A stretch of DNA of 64,000 nt, from positions 1 through 64,000 of the forward strand of contig NZ_JASCXN010000021.1 of the NCBI RefSeq assembly GCF_030010625.1. Reading direction: 5' to 3'. The translations under genes and the position numbers were made by a program. Under the pieces are notes generated by a model. That model was not told the origin of the DNA and did no database searches. It was given only the letters and a program-made list of their open reading frames with translations. The stretch is from Streptomyces sp. CC208A. GTDB lineage: Bacteria; Actinomycetota; Actinomycetes; Streptomycetales; Streptomycetaceae. This document shows positions 23,404 through 32,233 of this stretch, piece by piece (positions within the stretch are counted from its first letter, which is position 1; every line of letters begins with the position of its first letter).

Positions 23404-24234
23404 ATGCGTAACCGGGCTCCTGCCCACCGGCCCACCATGGCCCTCGCGGCGGCCGTCGTCCTCACCGCCCTCATGGCGACCGGCTGCTCCACAACCCACG
23501 AGAGCTCGCCGGAGGTGCCCCTTCCCCCCGCGCACGCCGGCTTCGACTACCAGCTCGGCGCCCCTTACGACCCGCCGGCCGGGATCTCCGTCGTCGCCCG
23601 CGACCACACCGCGCCGCCCGCGCCGGGCTTGTACAACATCTGCTACGTCAACGCCTTCCAGGCCCAGCCCGGCAAGGAAGACGAGTGGGACCCCGATCTG
23701 CTGCTCCGGGGCCCGTCGGGCTCGGTGGTCATGGACGAGGAGTGGGGCGAGGCGATGCTGGACATCCGCACGGACGCCAAACGCCGACGCATCGCACAGA
23801 AGCTCTACCCCTGGATCGACGGATGCGCGGCCAAGGGCTACCAGGCCGTCGAGCCCGACAACTACGACACGTACACCCGCGCCCCCGCCGGCTTGCTGGC
23901 CGCGGACGACGCGAAGGCGTTCCTCTCCCTCCTCGCGGTCCGCGCCCACGGGAAGGGCCTGGCCATCGCCCAGAAGAACACCCTGGAGCTGGCCTCGGCG
24001 CGCGAGGAGGTCGGCGTCGACTTCGCGGTGGTGGAGGAGTGCGGTCAGTACGAGGAATGCGCGGAGTACGCCGCCGAGTTCGGCGACCACGTGCTCGTGG
24101 TCGAGTACACCGACGAGGGCATGGAGCGAGCCTGCCGCGACTGGGGCGACAGGCTCAGCATCGTCCGTCGCGACCTCCAGCTCGTGGCCGACGACGACAA
24201 GGGCTACCGCTACGAGACCTGCGCCAAGCCCTGA
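23404..24234 (+). CDS. GH114-like lipoprotein (endo-alpha-1,4-polygalactosaminidase family)
   Basis: 276 residues from the ATG at 23404. The lipoprotein signal peptide ends in MATGC (Cys28). The mature part shows the GH114 TIM-barrel pattern: FDYQLGAPYDPP, YNICYVNAFQAQ, DEEWGEAMLDIR, DGCAAKGYQAVEPDNYDT (with the likely acidic catalytic residues E and D) and GLAIAQKNTLELAS, DFAVVEECGQYEEC. Family members cleave galactosaminogalactan-type polysaccharide; here the substrate is unknown. Anchored at the outer face of the membrane. It lies in the accessory block, not in an evident operon. Confidence 0.85.
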   Translation: MRNRAPAHRPTMALAAAVVLTALMATGCSTTHESSPEVPLPPAHAGFDYQLGAPYDPPAGISVVARDHTAPPAPGLYNICYVNAFQAQPGKEDEWDPDLLLRGPSGSVVMDEEWGEAMLDIRTDAKRRRIAQKLYPWIDGCAAKGYQAVEPDNYDTYTRAPAGLLAADDAKAFLSLLAVRAHGKGLAIAQKNTLELASAREEVGVDFAVVEECGQYEECAEYAAEFGDHVLVVEYTDEGMERACRDWGDRLSIVRRDLQLVADDDKGYRYETCAKP

Positions 24235-24246
24235 ACGGGCGGGGGC

Positions 24247-24360
24247 ATGAGCACCGTCGCCCCGGCTTCGGCGCTCCGGCGGTACAGCGAGGAGCAACTC
24301 GCCATGATCCTCGACTTCTTGCAGGCCACGCGCCTCGGCCTCGATCGCCGACCCCGGATT
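24247..24360 (+). pseudogene. Possible C-terminal fragment of a MarR-type regulator
   Basis: ALRRYSEEQLAMILDFLQAT resembles the last helix of MarR proteins, and the frame then loses coding character. There is no HTH upstream. The 24235-24513 spacer also contains AT-richer sequence just before the next gene that may be its promoter. Confidence 0.25.
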
Positions 24361-24513
24361 CGTTCATCCGGGCGGGGCGTCACCCACGCGGTGGATCTTT
24401 GGTTTGACCGGCTCAACAGGCATATGCGCTGCGGTACGTTCGCAGAAAACAGCCCCCGCGATGGCTGCAACCACTCGCGAGGGCCTGAACCACTAGTGGA
24501 AGAAGACTCCACC

Positions 24514-25431
24514 GTGATCTACCGCAACTTTATCGCGCCTCCGCGCGCCTTCACCCGGTTCTCGCACTCGATCATCCGGCATCCCCGGCTCAGTTCCGAC
24601 GCCGTACGGCTGCTGACCTGGCAGCTCTCCCTCCCCCAAGGCGCCCGCGAGCCCCTGTCCCGTACCGCCGAGCGCGCCCGGATCGGGGCGACCGCCTTCG
24701 GGCGGGCCAAGCGGCAGCTCAAGGAGGAGGGGTTCGTCCACGAGCGGCGGGTGCAGGCGGGGCGGGGGCGTTGGGTGACCCAACAGCTCGTCTCCAGCGA
24801 GCCGTTGAGCGCCGGGGAGGCCGCTAAGATCCTCGCCGGGATGCCCCAGTACGACGGAGGCACCAGGGAGGAAGCCACTCCGCCGCAGGTCGCGCCGAGT
24901 GCCCGGATTCGGGCCGTCGGCGCGCCGGAGGCCCCGGTGGCCGACGGTCATCCAGAAGAAGAACCACCCGCGGGAAAGACCTCCAACCTTCCGCCCGAGC
25001 CTGCCGTCGAGGAGGCCGAACCGGACGCGCCTTCCGAAGAAGCCCGCGCCCTCATCGGCTCCCTCCCCGTCCTCTCCCCCGCCCTCCGGCACATCCCTCC
25101 CGGCATGCGGGACGAGTTGGCGCGGCTCGCCTCCCGCTGGCTGGAGGCCGGGCACAGCGCCGCCGACGTGTGCGCGCACATCCGGGGCGGGCTGCCCAAG
25201 GACGGTACGCCGGTGCTGCGGCCCGGCGGGCTTGTGCGGTACCTGCTGCGGGAGGTTCCGGAGTACGTGGCACCGCTCCCGGAGGCCGTGACACCGCCGC
25301 CGCTCTCCCTCGACCAGCCCCGCGTCTCCGCGCGGCTCGCCGAACTGCGGGAGTGCGAGGGGCGGCACAGTCAGGCGCGGCTGTTCCGGCCCGTCGGGGA
25401 CGAGGTCTTCTGCCCCCAGTGCGCGTCCTAG
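24514..25431 (+). CDS. Helix-turn-helix protein, Streptomyces accessory family
   Basis: 305 residues. GTG 24514 is chosen because GGAAGAAG lies about nine bases upstream; GTG 24496 and ATG 24247 are in frame but lack support. The N-terminal winged-HTH (about 8-95) reads FTRFSHSIIRHPRLSSDAVR, LSRTAERARIGATAFGRAKR and LKEEGFVHERRVQ. The middle is acidic and Pro-rich, and the C-terminal region has a helical domain (LARLASRWLEAGHSAADVCA) ending in ECEGRHSQARLF and FCPQCAS, a possible Cys/His metal site. Replication-initiator-like HTH proteins of this type are common on Streptomyces mobile DNA. The function is unproven. Confidence 0.7.
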   Translation: MIYRNFIAPPRAFTRFSHSIIRHPRLSSDAVRLLTWQLSLPQGAREPLSRTAERARIGATAFGRAKRQLKEEGFVHERRVQAGRGRWVTQQLVSSEPLSAGEAAKILAGMPQYDGGTREEATPPQVAPSARIRAVGAPEAPVADGHPEEEPPAGKTSNLPPEPAVEEAEPDAPSEEARALIGSLPVLSPALRHIPPGMRDELARLASRWLEAGHSAADVCAHIRGGLPKDGTPVLRPGGLVRYLLREVPEYVAPLPEAVTPPPLSLDQPRVSARLAELRECEGRHSQARLFRPVGDEVFCPQCAS

Positions 25432-25435
25432 CCCC

Positions 25436-26569
25436 TCACGGCTCCGGAGGCAGTTCCACCGTCGGCGCGTCGCGGAAGCGGCGGCGGTCGCGGGTGCCGG
25501 GCGGGGCGTCGGCCAGGCGGATGACCGTGCCGTCGCGGCCTGCCACGACCGGTTTCGTGGAGCGGGCGGCCTTGGCCTGGTACTGGGCGGCGTCGGCGAG
25601 GCGGAAGAGGCGGCGGGCGGACTTCAGGGGGCCGATGGGGTCGCCGGTGGAGGCCACCCCGCAGGCGACCCCTTCACCGAGCTCCAGTTCCGCCGCTCGT
25701 ACGCACAGCTCCTCCGCGACCGCCACCACCTCGTCCGCCGTCGGGCCGACCGCCAGGAGGCAGAACTCGTCGCCGCCCAGGCGGGCGGCGAGGGCGCCGG
25801 GGAGGCGGGCGCCGCAGCGGGAGAGGACCGAGCCGAAGCGTTCCAGGAGGCGGTCTCCCACCGCGTGGCCGTGGGTGTCGTTGACGCGCTTGAGGCCGTT
25901 CAGGTCGCAGACGACGAGGCTGACGACCTCGCCGTGCGCCCGGTAGCGCTCGATCGCCTCGTCCAGGCGGGCGTCCACCGCGCGGCGGTTGGCGAGGCCC
26001 GTGAGCGGGTCGGTGAAGGCCAGTTTGCGGACCTCCTCCAGGCGCTCCGCCTGGGCGATGCCGGCCGCCACGACCGCCGCGAGGACGTTCGCGAAGTCGA
26101 CGTCGTCGGAGGTGAAAGGTTTCGCCCCCAGGGACCTGGCCACGTACAGCTCGCCCCAGGCCCGGCCGTGCAGCACGACCGGGGCGACCACGCAGCCGCT
26201 GCGGCCGCGCCGCCGCAGGCCCTCGACGCGGCCGGTGACGACGGGGGCGTCGGCGGTCTCGACCCAGGCGTGCGGGCCCGCGCCGACCGCCCACCGCTCG
26301 TGCAGGAACTCGGTGATCTCCGGGAACTGGTGGACCGGGTACGTCTCCGCGTCCGGGAACTCCTCCTCGCCGACCGCCCGCTCCCCGGCGTTCACCAGGA
26401 CCCGCAGCCGCCCGTGGTCCCGCTCCCAGATCGAGAGGGCGCCGAAGCTCCCGTCCAGTCCGGCCCGCGCGCCGAGCGCGGCGGCCCGCCAGAACTCGCG
26501 CGGCGTGTGGGCCGCCGCCATCCCCTGTGCCAGCGCCACCACGGCCCGCAGCCGCACGTCCTCTCCCAT
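25436..26569 (-). CDS. cdgE: GAF-GGDEF protein, probable diguanylate cyclase
   Basis: 377 residues, soluble. The GAF domain spans about 15-175; the GGDEF domain about 183-345 starts with FTDPLTGLANRR and has the intact active site LGGDEF (265-269), so synthesis of c-di-GMP from two GTP is expected. No RxxD inhibitory site lies five residues before GGDEF. c-di-GMP holds back Streptomyces development by dimerising BldD (established). The gene and architecture match what I remember as cdgE of S. coelicolor and S. venezuelae; the symbol is from memory of locus context. It ends 4 bp from the convergent HTH gene, where accessory DNA meets core DNA. Confidence 0.85.
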   Translation of the reverse strand: MGEDVRLRAVVALAQGMAAAHTPREFWRAAALGARAGLDGSFGALSIWERDHGRLRVLVNAGERAVGEEEFPDAETYPVHQFPEITEFLHERWAVGAGPHAWVETADAPVVTGRVEGLRRRGRSGCVVAPVVLHGRAWGELYVARSLGAKPFTSDDVDFANVLAAVVAAGIAQAERLEEVRKLAFTDPLTGLANRRAVDARLDEAIERYRAHGEVVSLVVCDLNGLKRVNDTHGHAVGDRLLERFGSVLSRCGARLPGALAARLGGDEFCLLAVGPTADEVVAVAEELCVRAAELELGEGVACGVASTGDPIGPLKSARRLFRLADAAQYQAKAARSTKPVVAGRDGTVIRLADAPPGTRDRRRFRDAPTVELPPEP

Positions 26570-26664
26570 TCCTCCAGCTTAGGGAGGTTTGATCCGTTTT
26601 CCCCTCCGAGACGTCACGGAAAGTCACATTTCATCAAAAACTGGACCATAAGGGGACCGTTTGG

Positions 26665-27462
26665 TCACTCTCCGGGCCACTCCGGCTTCCGCTTCTCGTT
26701 GAACGCGGCCACGCCCTCCGCGCGGTCGCCCGAGAAGGCCACCGAGCGCCAGGCCCCGTCCTCGACCTCCAGGCCGGCCCGCAGGTCCAGGCCCTGGCCC
26801 AGTCGCATGGCCTTCTTCGCGGCCCGCAGGCCGACCGGCGAGTTCGCGGCGATCCGCCCGGCGAGCTCCAGGGCGGCCGGGCGGGCGTCCTCCGCGAGGA
26901 CGTCCACCAGGCCGAGCTCGTGCGCCTCGGCCGCCTCCACCCGGCGGGCCGTGAAGACCAGCTCGGCGGCGCGCGCCGCGCCCACCCGGCGCGGGAGCAG
27001 CTGCGTACCGCCGCCGCCGGGGATGACGCCGACGGAGACCTCGGGGAGGCCGACGACGGTGGTCGCGTCGGCGACGATCAGGTCGCAGGAGAGCGCCAGC
27101 TCGTACCCGCCGCCGAGGGCGAAGCCGTGCACGGCCGCCACCGTCGGCATGGGCAGTTCCAGGACGCCGGTGTACGCGGCGCGGGCGGTCGGGCGCTGGC
27201 GGACGAGGTCGGCGTCGGTGAAGGAGTTGCGCTCCTTGAGGTCGGCGCCGACGCAGAAGGCCCGGTCGTTCGAGGAGGTCAGGACGGTGACGCGGACGTC
27301 GCGGTCGGCGGCGAGGGCGTCGCAGGCGGCGGCGAGGGAGCGGGCCATCTCGGTGGAGACCGCGTTCATGGCCTTGGGGCGGTCCAGGACCAGTTCCGCG
27401 ACGTGACCGCCCCGGCCCTCCTTCCGGACCGCCACGAACTCACCAAAGCGCTGCTCGGACAT
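26665..27462 (-). CDS. Enoyl-CoA hydratase/isomerase family protein
   Basis: 265 residues, crotonase fold. Oxyanion-hole and active-site segments: FCVGADLKERNSF and ALGGGYELALSCDLIVADAT, with Glu in GGYEL and in LPEVSVGVIPGGGGTQLLPR, both catalytic Glu positions of hydratases, so water addition to enoyl-CoA in beta-oxidation is likely. The C-terminal trimerisation helices are complete. ATG at 27462. It lies between the GGDEF and adenylate cyclase genes, 203 bp and 73 bp away, and is probably transcribed on its own. The exact acyl substrate cannot be told. Confidence 0.88.
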   Translation of the reverse strand: MSEQRFGEFVAVRKEGRGGHVAELVLDRPKAMNAVSTEMARSLAAACDALAADRDVRVTVLTSSNDRAFCVGADLKERNSFTDADLVRQRPTARAAYTGVLELPMPTVAAVHGFALGGGYELALSCDLIVADATTVVGLPEVSVGVIPGGGGTQLLPRRVGAARAAELVFTARRVEAAEAHELGLVDVLAEDARPAALELAGRIAANSPVGLRAAKKAMRLGQGLDLRAGLEVEDGAWRSVAFSGDRAEGVAAFNEKRKPEWPGE

Positions 27463-27534
27463 GACCGCACACCCTCCCGGTTCGGCTCTGTTCAGGCCTG
27501 TTAACGGGTGTTAACAGGCGTTCACCGGGAGATC

Positions 27535-28962
27535 CTAGGCCGGACGGCGGCTCAGGAGCCAGGGCTCCACCACGCCGAGGCCACGGACCGACCTCTGCCA
27601 CATGGGCTGGAGCGCGAAGCGGTACGCCTGGGCCGGGCGCCCCTCCTTCTCCGCGCGGGCGGCCTCCTCCGCCGCCTCGGCCTCCGAGACGGGCACGTCG
27701 CCGGTGCGGGTCAGCTCCTCGGCGAAGGCGCTGTCCACGAGGACGGCGTCCTTCGGCGCTATCGAGGTGAGCCGGCTGGCCAGGTTCACGGTGGTGCCGA
27801 AGACGTCGCCCATCCGGGTCGTCACGGTGCCGAAGGCGATGCCGACCCGCAGCGCCGGCATGGTCTCGTCCTGGCTGAGGGTCTCGATCAGGCGGAGCGC
27901 GATCTCGGCGGCGATGCCGGCGTCGTCCGCCGCGTACAGCACCTCGTCGCCGAGGGTCTTGATCAGCCGGCCGCCGTGCGCGGCGACCAGGTCGGCGCAG
28001 GTGGTCTCGAAGGCCTCGACCAGCTCGCCCAGCTCCTCCTCCTCCAGGCGGCGGGTGAGGCGGGTGAAGCCGACGAGGTCGGCGAAGCCGACGGCGAGAC
28101 GGCGGTCGACCATCTCCTCGTCGTCCGCCGCCTGCACGACCCGGCCGGTGGCGGCGGCGAGCTGCCGCCGCCACACGTAGATCAGGAACTCCTCCAGCTC
28201 GGGCAGGAGCAGTTCGACCAGGGGGTACGTGACCTCGGTACGGGTCATGCCGGGCTCGGGCGGCTCGGTCAGGCCCTCCAGGAAGGAATCGATCTGCCAT
28301 TCGGCCAGTCGGGCGGTGGTCTGCCCGGTGGAACGGGCCACCTGCACCGCCATCGGCTCGCTGAGCAGCCCCGCCTCGACGAGACCCGCGAGCCGCCGCA
28401 GGGCGAGCACGTCGGCCTCGGTGAGCGCCTTGGCCTGCCCGATGTCGGCGAAGCCCATGGCCCGCCAGAAACGGGAGGCCAGCTCCATGGAGACACCGGC
28501 GGTGCGGGCGGCCTGGAAAGGGGTGTAGCGGCGGTCGGCGCCGAGGATGAGCTGTTCGAGGCGGATGGCGAGCGGGTCGTCGGTCGGCTCGGCGGTGTGG
28601 TCGACGGCGTGGTGGGGGGTGGGGTACGCGGCCGAGGACTCGGCGGGGGCGGAGGCGGGCACGGGGGGCGGAGCGGGGGGCGAGGCGGGGGCGGCGGCTC
28701 CGGAGGCCCCGGACCGGTCGGACCGCTCAGCCTGCTCGGAGGCCCCGGGCTGCCCGGACCGCTTGACCCGCTCGGACTGCCCAGGCCGCTCGGGTCCTTC
28801 AGGCTGCTCGGACTGCCCAGGCCGCTCCGACCGCTCGCCCCGCCCAGGCTGCTCGGGTCCTTCAGGCTGCTCGGACTGCTCGGCGGCCCCGGGCCGGTCG
28901 GCTGCCCCGGACTGCTCGGGGTCCTCCCCGCCGCCGCCCGTGTTCGCGTCGTCGACGGTCAC
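27535..28962 (-). CDS. cya: Class III adenylate cyclase
   Basis: 475 residues; makes cAMP, which in Streptomyces acts through Crp in germination and development. Residues 1-125 are low complexity (Glu, Gln, Pro, Gly, Ser, Arg; repeats such as RPGQSEQPEGPE) and probably disordered. The middle holds a regulatory helical region (about 128-290) seen in the Streptomyces enzyme. The cyclase domain at about 300-425 has metal-binding Asp in FADLVGFTRLTRR and LGDEVLYAADD, and the helix TVNLASRLTSIAP. No transmembrane segment, so cytosolic. ATG at 28962 sits just before the divergent-looking spacer; a later start would remove the disordered region only. Confidence 0.9.
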   Translation of the reverse strand: MTVDDANTGGGGEDPEQSGAADRPGAAEQSEQPEGPEQPGRGERSERPGQSEQPEGPERPGQSERVKRSGQPGASEQAERSDRSGASGAAAPASPPAPPPVPASAPAESSAAYPTPHHAVDHTAEPTDDPLAIRLEQLILGADRRYTPFQAARTAGVSMELASRFWRAMGFADIGQAKALTEADVLALRRLAGLVEAGLLSEPMAVQVARSTGQTTARLAEWQIDSFLEGLTEPPEPGMTRTEVTYPLVELLLPELEEFLIYVWRRQLAAATGRVVQAADDEEMVDRRLAVGFADLVGFTRLTRRLEEEELGELVEAFETTCADLVAAHGGRLIKTLGDEVLYAADDAGIAAEIALRLIETLSQDETMPALRVGIAFGTVTTRMGDVFGTTVNLASRLTSIAPKDAVLVDSAFAEELTRTGDVPVSEAEAAEEAARAEKEGRPAQAYRFALQPMWQRSVRGLGVVEPWLLSRRPA

Positions 28963-29079
28963 CGGCCGCCTCCTGCCCGTTCCCTGCCGCTGCCCACTGT
29001 CCTGCCGATCTGTTCGCCTGGATCGCGCTCCACGATACGACAGGTGTGGGCTGGCTCACGCCGGAACGGTCCGGGGTCC

Positions 29080-29964
29080 TCAGTCCGTCGCGCGCAGGTG
29101 GACGACGTCCCCGGCGCCTACCGCCTCCGTGCCGCCGCCCTCGGTGGCGACGATCAGGCGCCCGTCGCCGTCCACGGCCACGGCCTCGCCCTCCAGCATC
29201 CGCTCGCCCGGCAGGTCGGCGCGGATCCGGCGGCCGAGGGTCGCGCAGCCGGCCGCGTAGGCCGCCTGGATGCCGGAGGCCTCGGGGTCGCCGTCGGCGC
29301 GCGTCCAGGCGCCGTACCAGTCGGCGAGGGAGCGCAGGACGGCCCGCAGCAGGGTGTCGCGGTCGGTGGAGACGGCCCCGGCGAGGAGGAGGGAGCCGGC
29401 GTTGGGGACGGGCAGCTCGTCCTCGCGCAGGGTGACGTTGATGCCGAGGCCGACGACGACGCCGTCCTCGCCGTCCTTTCCGGCCCGCTCGGCGAGGATG
29501 CCGCCGGCCTTGCGCTCCTCCCCGCTGACCGTCACCAGGAGGTCGTTGGGCCACTTGAGGGAGATGTCGACGCCTGCGGCCTTCACCAGGCCGGTGGCGG
29601 CGGCCACGCCGGTGAGCAGCGGCAGCCAGCCGAGCCGGTGGGTGGGCACGTCCGGCTTGAGCAGCACGGAGAGGAAGAGCCCCGAGCGGGCGGGCGCGCT
29701 CCAGGTGCGGTCGAGCCGGCCGCGTCCCGAGGTCTGCTCCTCGGCGACCAGCACGGCCCCTTCGGGCAGTTCACCGGCGCGGGCGGCGAGGTCGGAGTTG
29801 GTGGAGCCGGTGGAGGCGACCACGTCGAGGGAGCTCCACAGCCCGTCCTGGAGGAGCAGGGCCTGCCGCAGGGCGCGGACGTTGAGCGGGGGCCGGTCGA
29901 GGTCGGACCACGGGCCGCTCGAAGCGCCGCCGGACGTGTTTCCTGATGCGTGGGGAGACGTCAT
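29080..29964 (-). CDS. birA: Biotin-[acetyl-CoA-carboxylase] ligase
   Basis: 294 residues from the ATG at 29964 (MTSPHASGNTSGG). Activates biotin as biotinyl-5'-AMP and attaches it to carboxylase lysines. Motifs: STGSTNSDLAARA, the biotin-binding GRGRLDRTW, the KWPNDLLV loop and VGLGINV, then a C-terminal SH3-like domain (EGEAVAVDGDGRLIVA). There is no N-terminal HTH, so it is the monofunctional non-repressor type. It is divergent from pccB with 134 bp between, a sensible partnership because PccA in this window carries the biotin lysine. Confidence 0.93.
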   Translation of the reverse strand: MTSPHASGNTSGGASSGPWSDLDRPPLNVRALRQALLLQDGLWSSLDVVASTGSTNSDLAARAGELPEGAVLVAEEQTSGRGRLDRTWSAPARSGLFLSVLLKPDVPTHRLGWLPLLTGVAAATGLVKAAGVDISLKWPNDLLVTVSGEERKAGGILAERAGKDGEDGVVVGLGINVTLREDELPVPNAGSLLLAGAVSTDRDTLLRAVLRSLADWYGAWTRADGDPEASGIQAAYAAGCATLGRRIRADLPGERMLEGEAVAVDGDGRLIVATEGGGTEAVGAGDVVHLRATD

Positions 29965-30098
29965 GCAAGCCAGACTAGGTGTGGGATAGACCGCACTGCG
30001 CAGCCGTATCGGCGCCGATACGCTACGGGGCAATAGGCCGTCAGTAGCCCATTCGCAGTCAACGAACCCCCCGTGACCAGGCAGGGAGCCGCATCCCG

Positions 30099-31712
30099 AT
30101 GTCCGAGCCGGCAGAGCAGTACGAGATCGACATTCACACGACCGCGGGCAAGATCGCGGATCTGAAGCGCCGCATCGGCGAGGCCACGCACGCCGGCTCG
30201 GAACGCGCCGTGGAGAAGCAGCACGCGAAGGGGAAGCTGACCGCGCGTGAGCGGATCGCCCTGCTGCTCGACGAGGGCTCCTTCGTGGAGCTGGACGAGC
30301 TGGCCCGGCACCGGTCGACCAACTTCGGCCTGGAGAAGAACCGGCCGTACGGCGACGGCGTCGTCACCGGCTACGGCACGGTCGACGGGCGTCCGGTCGC
30401 CGTCTTCTCGCAGGACTTCACCGTCTTCGGCGGGGCGCTCGGCGAGACGTACGGCCAGAAGATCATCAAGGTGATGGACTTCGCGCTGAAGACCGGCTGC
30501 CCGGTCGTCGGCATCAACGACTCCGGCGGCGCCCGCATCCAGGAGGGCGTGAGCGCCCTCGGCATGTACGGCGAGATCTTCCGCCGCAACACCCACGCGT
30601 CCGGCGTGATCCCGCAGATCTCGCTGGTCGTGGGGCCGTGCGCGGGCGGTGCGGTGTACTCCCCCGCGATCACCGACTTCACCGTGATGGTGGACCAGAC
30701 CTCGCACATGTTCATCACGGGCCCCGACGTCATCAAGACGGTGACCGGCGAGGACGTGGGCTTCGAGGAGCTGGGCGGCGCCCGGACGCACAACACGACC
30801 TCGGGCGTGGCGCACCACATGTCGGGGGACGAGAAGGACGCCATCGAGTACGTGAAGCAGCTGCTCTCGTACCTGCCGTCGAACAACCTCTCCGAGCCGC
30901 CGGCCTTCCCGGAGGCGGCGGACACCGAGGTGTCGGGCGAGGACCTGGAGCTCGACGCGCTGATCCCGGACTCGGCGAACCAGCCGTACGACATGCACAA
31001 GGTCATCGAGCACGTCGTCGACGACGGCGAGTTCCTGGAGACGCAGGCGCTGTTCGCGCCGAACATCCTGACCGGTTTCGGCCGCGTGGAGGGCTTCCCG
31101 GTCGGCATCGTCGCCAACCAGCCGATGCAGTTCGCGGGCTGCCTGGACATCAACGCCTCCGAGAAGGCCGCGCGGTTCGTCCGTACGTGCGACGCCTTCA
31201 ACATCCCGGTGCTGACCTTCGTCGACGTCCCCGGCTTCCTGCCCGGCGTGGACCAGGAGTACGGCGGCATCATCCGGCGCGGCGCCAAGCTGATCTACGC
31301 GTACGCGGAGGCCACGGTCCCGCTGATCACGGTCATCACCCGGAAGGCCTTCGGCGGCGCGTACGACGTCATGGGCTCCAAGCACCTGGGCGCCGACCTG
31401 AACCTGGCGTGGCCGACGGCGCAGATCGCCGTCATGGGCGCGCAGGGCGCGGTGAACATCCTGCACCGGCGGACGATCGCGGAGGCTGAGGCGAACGGCG
31501 AGAACGCCGAGGAAGCAGCGGCGGTGCGGGCGCGGCTGATCCAGGAGTACGAGGACACGCTCCTCAACCCGTACATCGCCGCCGAGCGCGGTTACATCGA
31601 CGGGGTGATCCTGCCGTCCGACACCCGCCCGCAGATCGTGAAGGGCCTGCGTCAGCTGCGGACCAAGCGGGAATCCCTGCCTCCGAAGAAGCACGGCAAC
31701 ATCCCGCTCTAG
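30099..31712 (+). CDS. pccB: Propionyl-CoA carboxylase beta subunit (carboxyltransferase)
   Basis: 537 residues, cytosolic hexamer core. Transfers CO2 from biotin to propionyl-CoA giving (S)-methylmalonyl-CoA, an extender unit for polyketides and a branch of odd-chain metabolism. Acyl-CoA oxyanion region [20 protein letters not shown], biotin-side region [20 protein letters not shown]. Asp423 in [10 protein letters not shown] aligns with Asp422, the residue reported to fix propionyl over acetyl specificity in S. coelicolor PccB, supporting propionyl-CoA. ATG at 30099 follows GCAGGGAGCC. The epsilon gene follows 20 bp later; the biotinylated alpha gene lies 2 kb on. Confidence 0.94.
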   Translation: MSEPAEQYEIDIHTTAGKIADLKRRIGEATHAGSERAVEKQHAKGKLTARERIALLLDEGSFVELDELARHRSTNFGLEKNRPYGDGVVTGYGTVDGRPVAVFSQDFTVFGGALGETYGQKIIKVMDFALKTGCPVVGINDSGGARIQEGVSALGMYGEIFRRNTHASGVIPQISLVVGPCAGGAVYSPAITDFTVMVDQTSHMFITGPDVIKTVTGEDVGFEELGGARTHNTTSGVAHHMSGDEKDAIEYVKQLLSYLPSNNLSEPPAFPEAADTEVSGEDLELDALIPDSANQPYDMHKVIEHVVDDGEFLETQALFAPNILTGFGRVEGFPVGIVANQPMQFAGCLDINASEKAARFVRTCDAFNIPVLTFVDVPGFLPGVDQEYGGIIRRGAKLIYAYAEATVPLITVITRKAFGGAYDVMGSKHLGADLNLAWPTAQIAVMGAQGAVNILHRRTIAEAEANGENAEEAAAVRARLIQEYEDTLLNPYIAAERGYIDGVILPSDTRPQIVKGLRQLRTKRESLPPKKHGNIPL

Positions 31713-31732
31713 CCCTCGGGAGGGACAGCACG

Positions 31733-31942
31733 ATGATCAAGGTCGTACGAGGCAACCCGACGCCCGAGGAGCTGGCCGCCGCTCTGGCGGTGGTCCAGGC
31801 CCGGGCCGCGGCCACGGCGGCGGCCGCCGCGGGCGGCGGCCCGGCGGCACCGGAGGGCTGGTCGGACCCGTCGCGGATCGCCCGCTCGGTACGGCACCGG
31901 CCGGGGCCGCGGGCCTGGGCGCGGTCCTACTGGCCGGTCTGA
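31733..31942 (+). CDS. pccE: Acyl-CoA carboxylase epsilon subunit
   Basis: 69 residues. Small actinobacterial subunit that stabilises the alpha-beta carboxylase complex and raises its activity. Pattern: KVVRGNPTPEELAAALAVVQ, an Ala-rich helix, then W-S-D-P motif EGWSDPSRI and an end RPGPRAWARSYWPV, characteristic of the family. The ATG at 31733 follows GGAGGGACAGCACG. Directly downstream of pccB in one transcript; a terminator follows. The symbol follows the S. coelicolor usage I recall. Confidence 0.92.
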   Translation: MIKVVRGNPTPEELAAALAVVQARAAATAAAAAGGGPAAPEGWSDPSRIARSVRHRPGPRAWARSYWPV

Positions 31943-31956
31943 CATGAGGTGAGCCG

Positions 31957-31994
31957 AGGAGGCCGGACCCCTTGTGCGGGGGGTCCGGCCTCCT
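31957..31994 (+). terminator. Terminator after the pccB-epsilon operon
   Basis: Perfect 15-bp stem (31957-31971 with 31980-31994), 8-nt loop, followed by TT; 15 bp after the epsilon stop. Confidence 0.85.
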
Positions 31995-32091
31995 TGCGTA
32001 CGCACGCGTGCGCGGGCTGAGGGCCGTTCCCCGGGGCGCTTGAGTATCCGTACTCAGGTGCCGCCGGCCGTCCCGGCAGCAGTATCGGGGC

Positions 32092-32220
32092 ATGCTGTGG
32101 TCCGACCCCGAGAACAAGCCGCCGAAGTTCCTGCGCGAGGCGCAGGCGATGCTGCGCAGATCGGGTGTGCTCCTGGCGCTTGCCATGGTCGTCTTAATGT
32201 TCGTGGCGGGCGCGCGCTGA
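32092..32220 (+). CDS. 42-residue membrane miniprotein upstream of maf
   Basis: ATG at 32092 after a GGGG-containing site; ends TGA 32218-32220. The N-terminus is polar ([20 protein letters not shown]), then one transmembrane helix [19 protein letters not shown]. Codon third positions are mostly G/C, with one CTT and one TTA; the TTA (32194-32196, in GTC TTA ATG) is notable because TTA needs bldA tRNA in Streptomyces. It lies 13 bp before maf and may be co-transcribed. Conserved miniproteins here are plausible, but I have only this sequence; it may be a chance frame. Confidence 0.5.
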   Translation: MLWSDPENKPPKFLREAQAMLRRSGVLLALAMVVLMFVAGAR

Positions 32221-32233
32221 GTACGCTGCCTCC

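Noticed and set aside
24247-24513. Long N-terminal extension of the HTH protein
   Set aside because: The extra residues resemble a separate regulator fragment, and a better ribosome binding site lies before GTG 24514.
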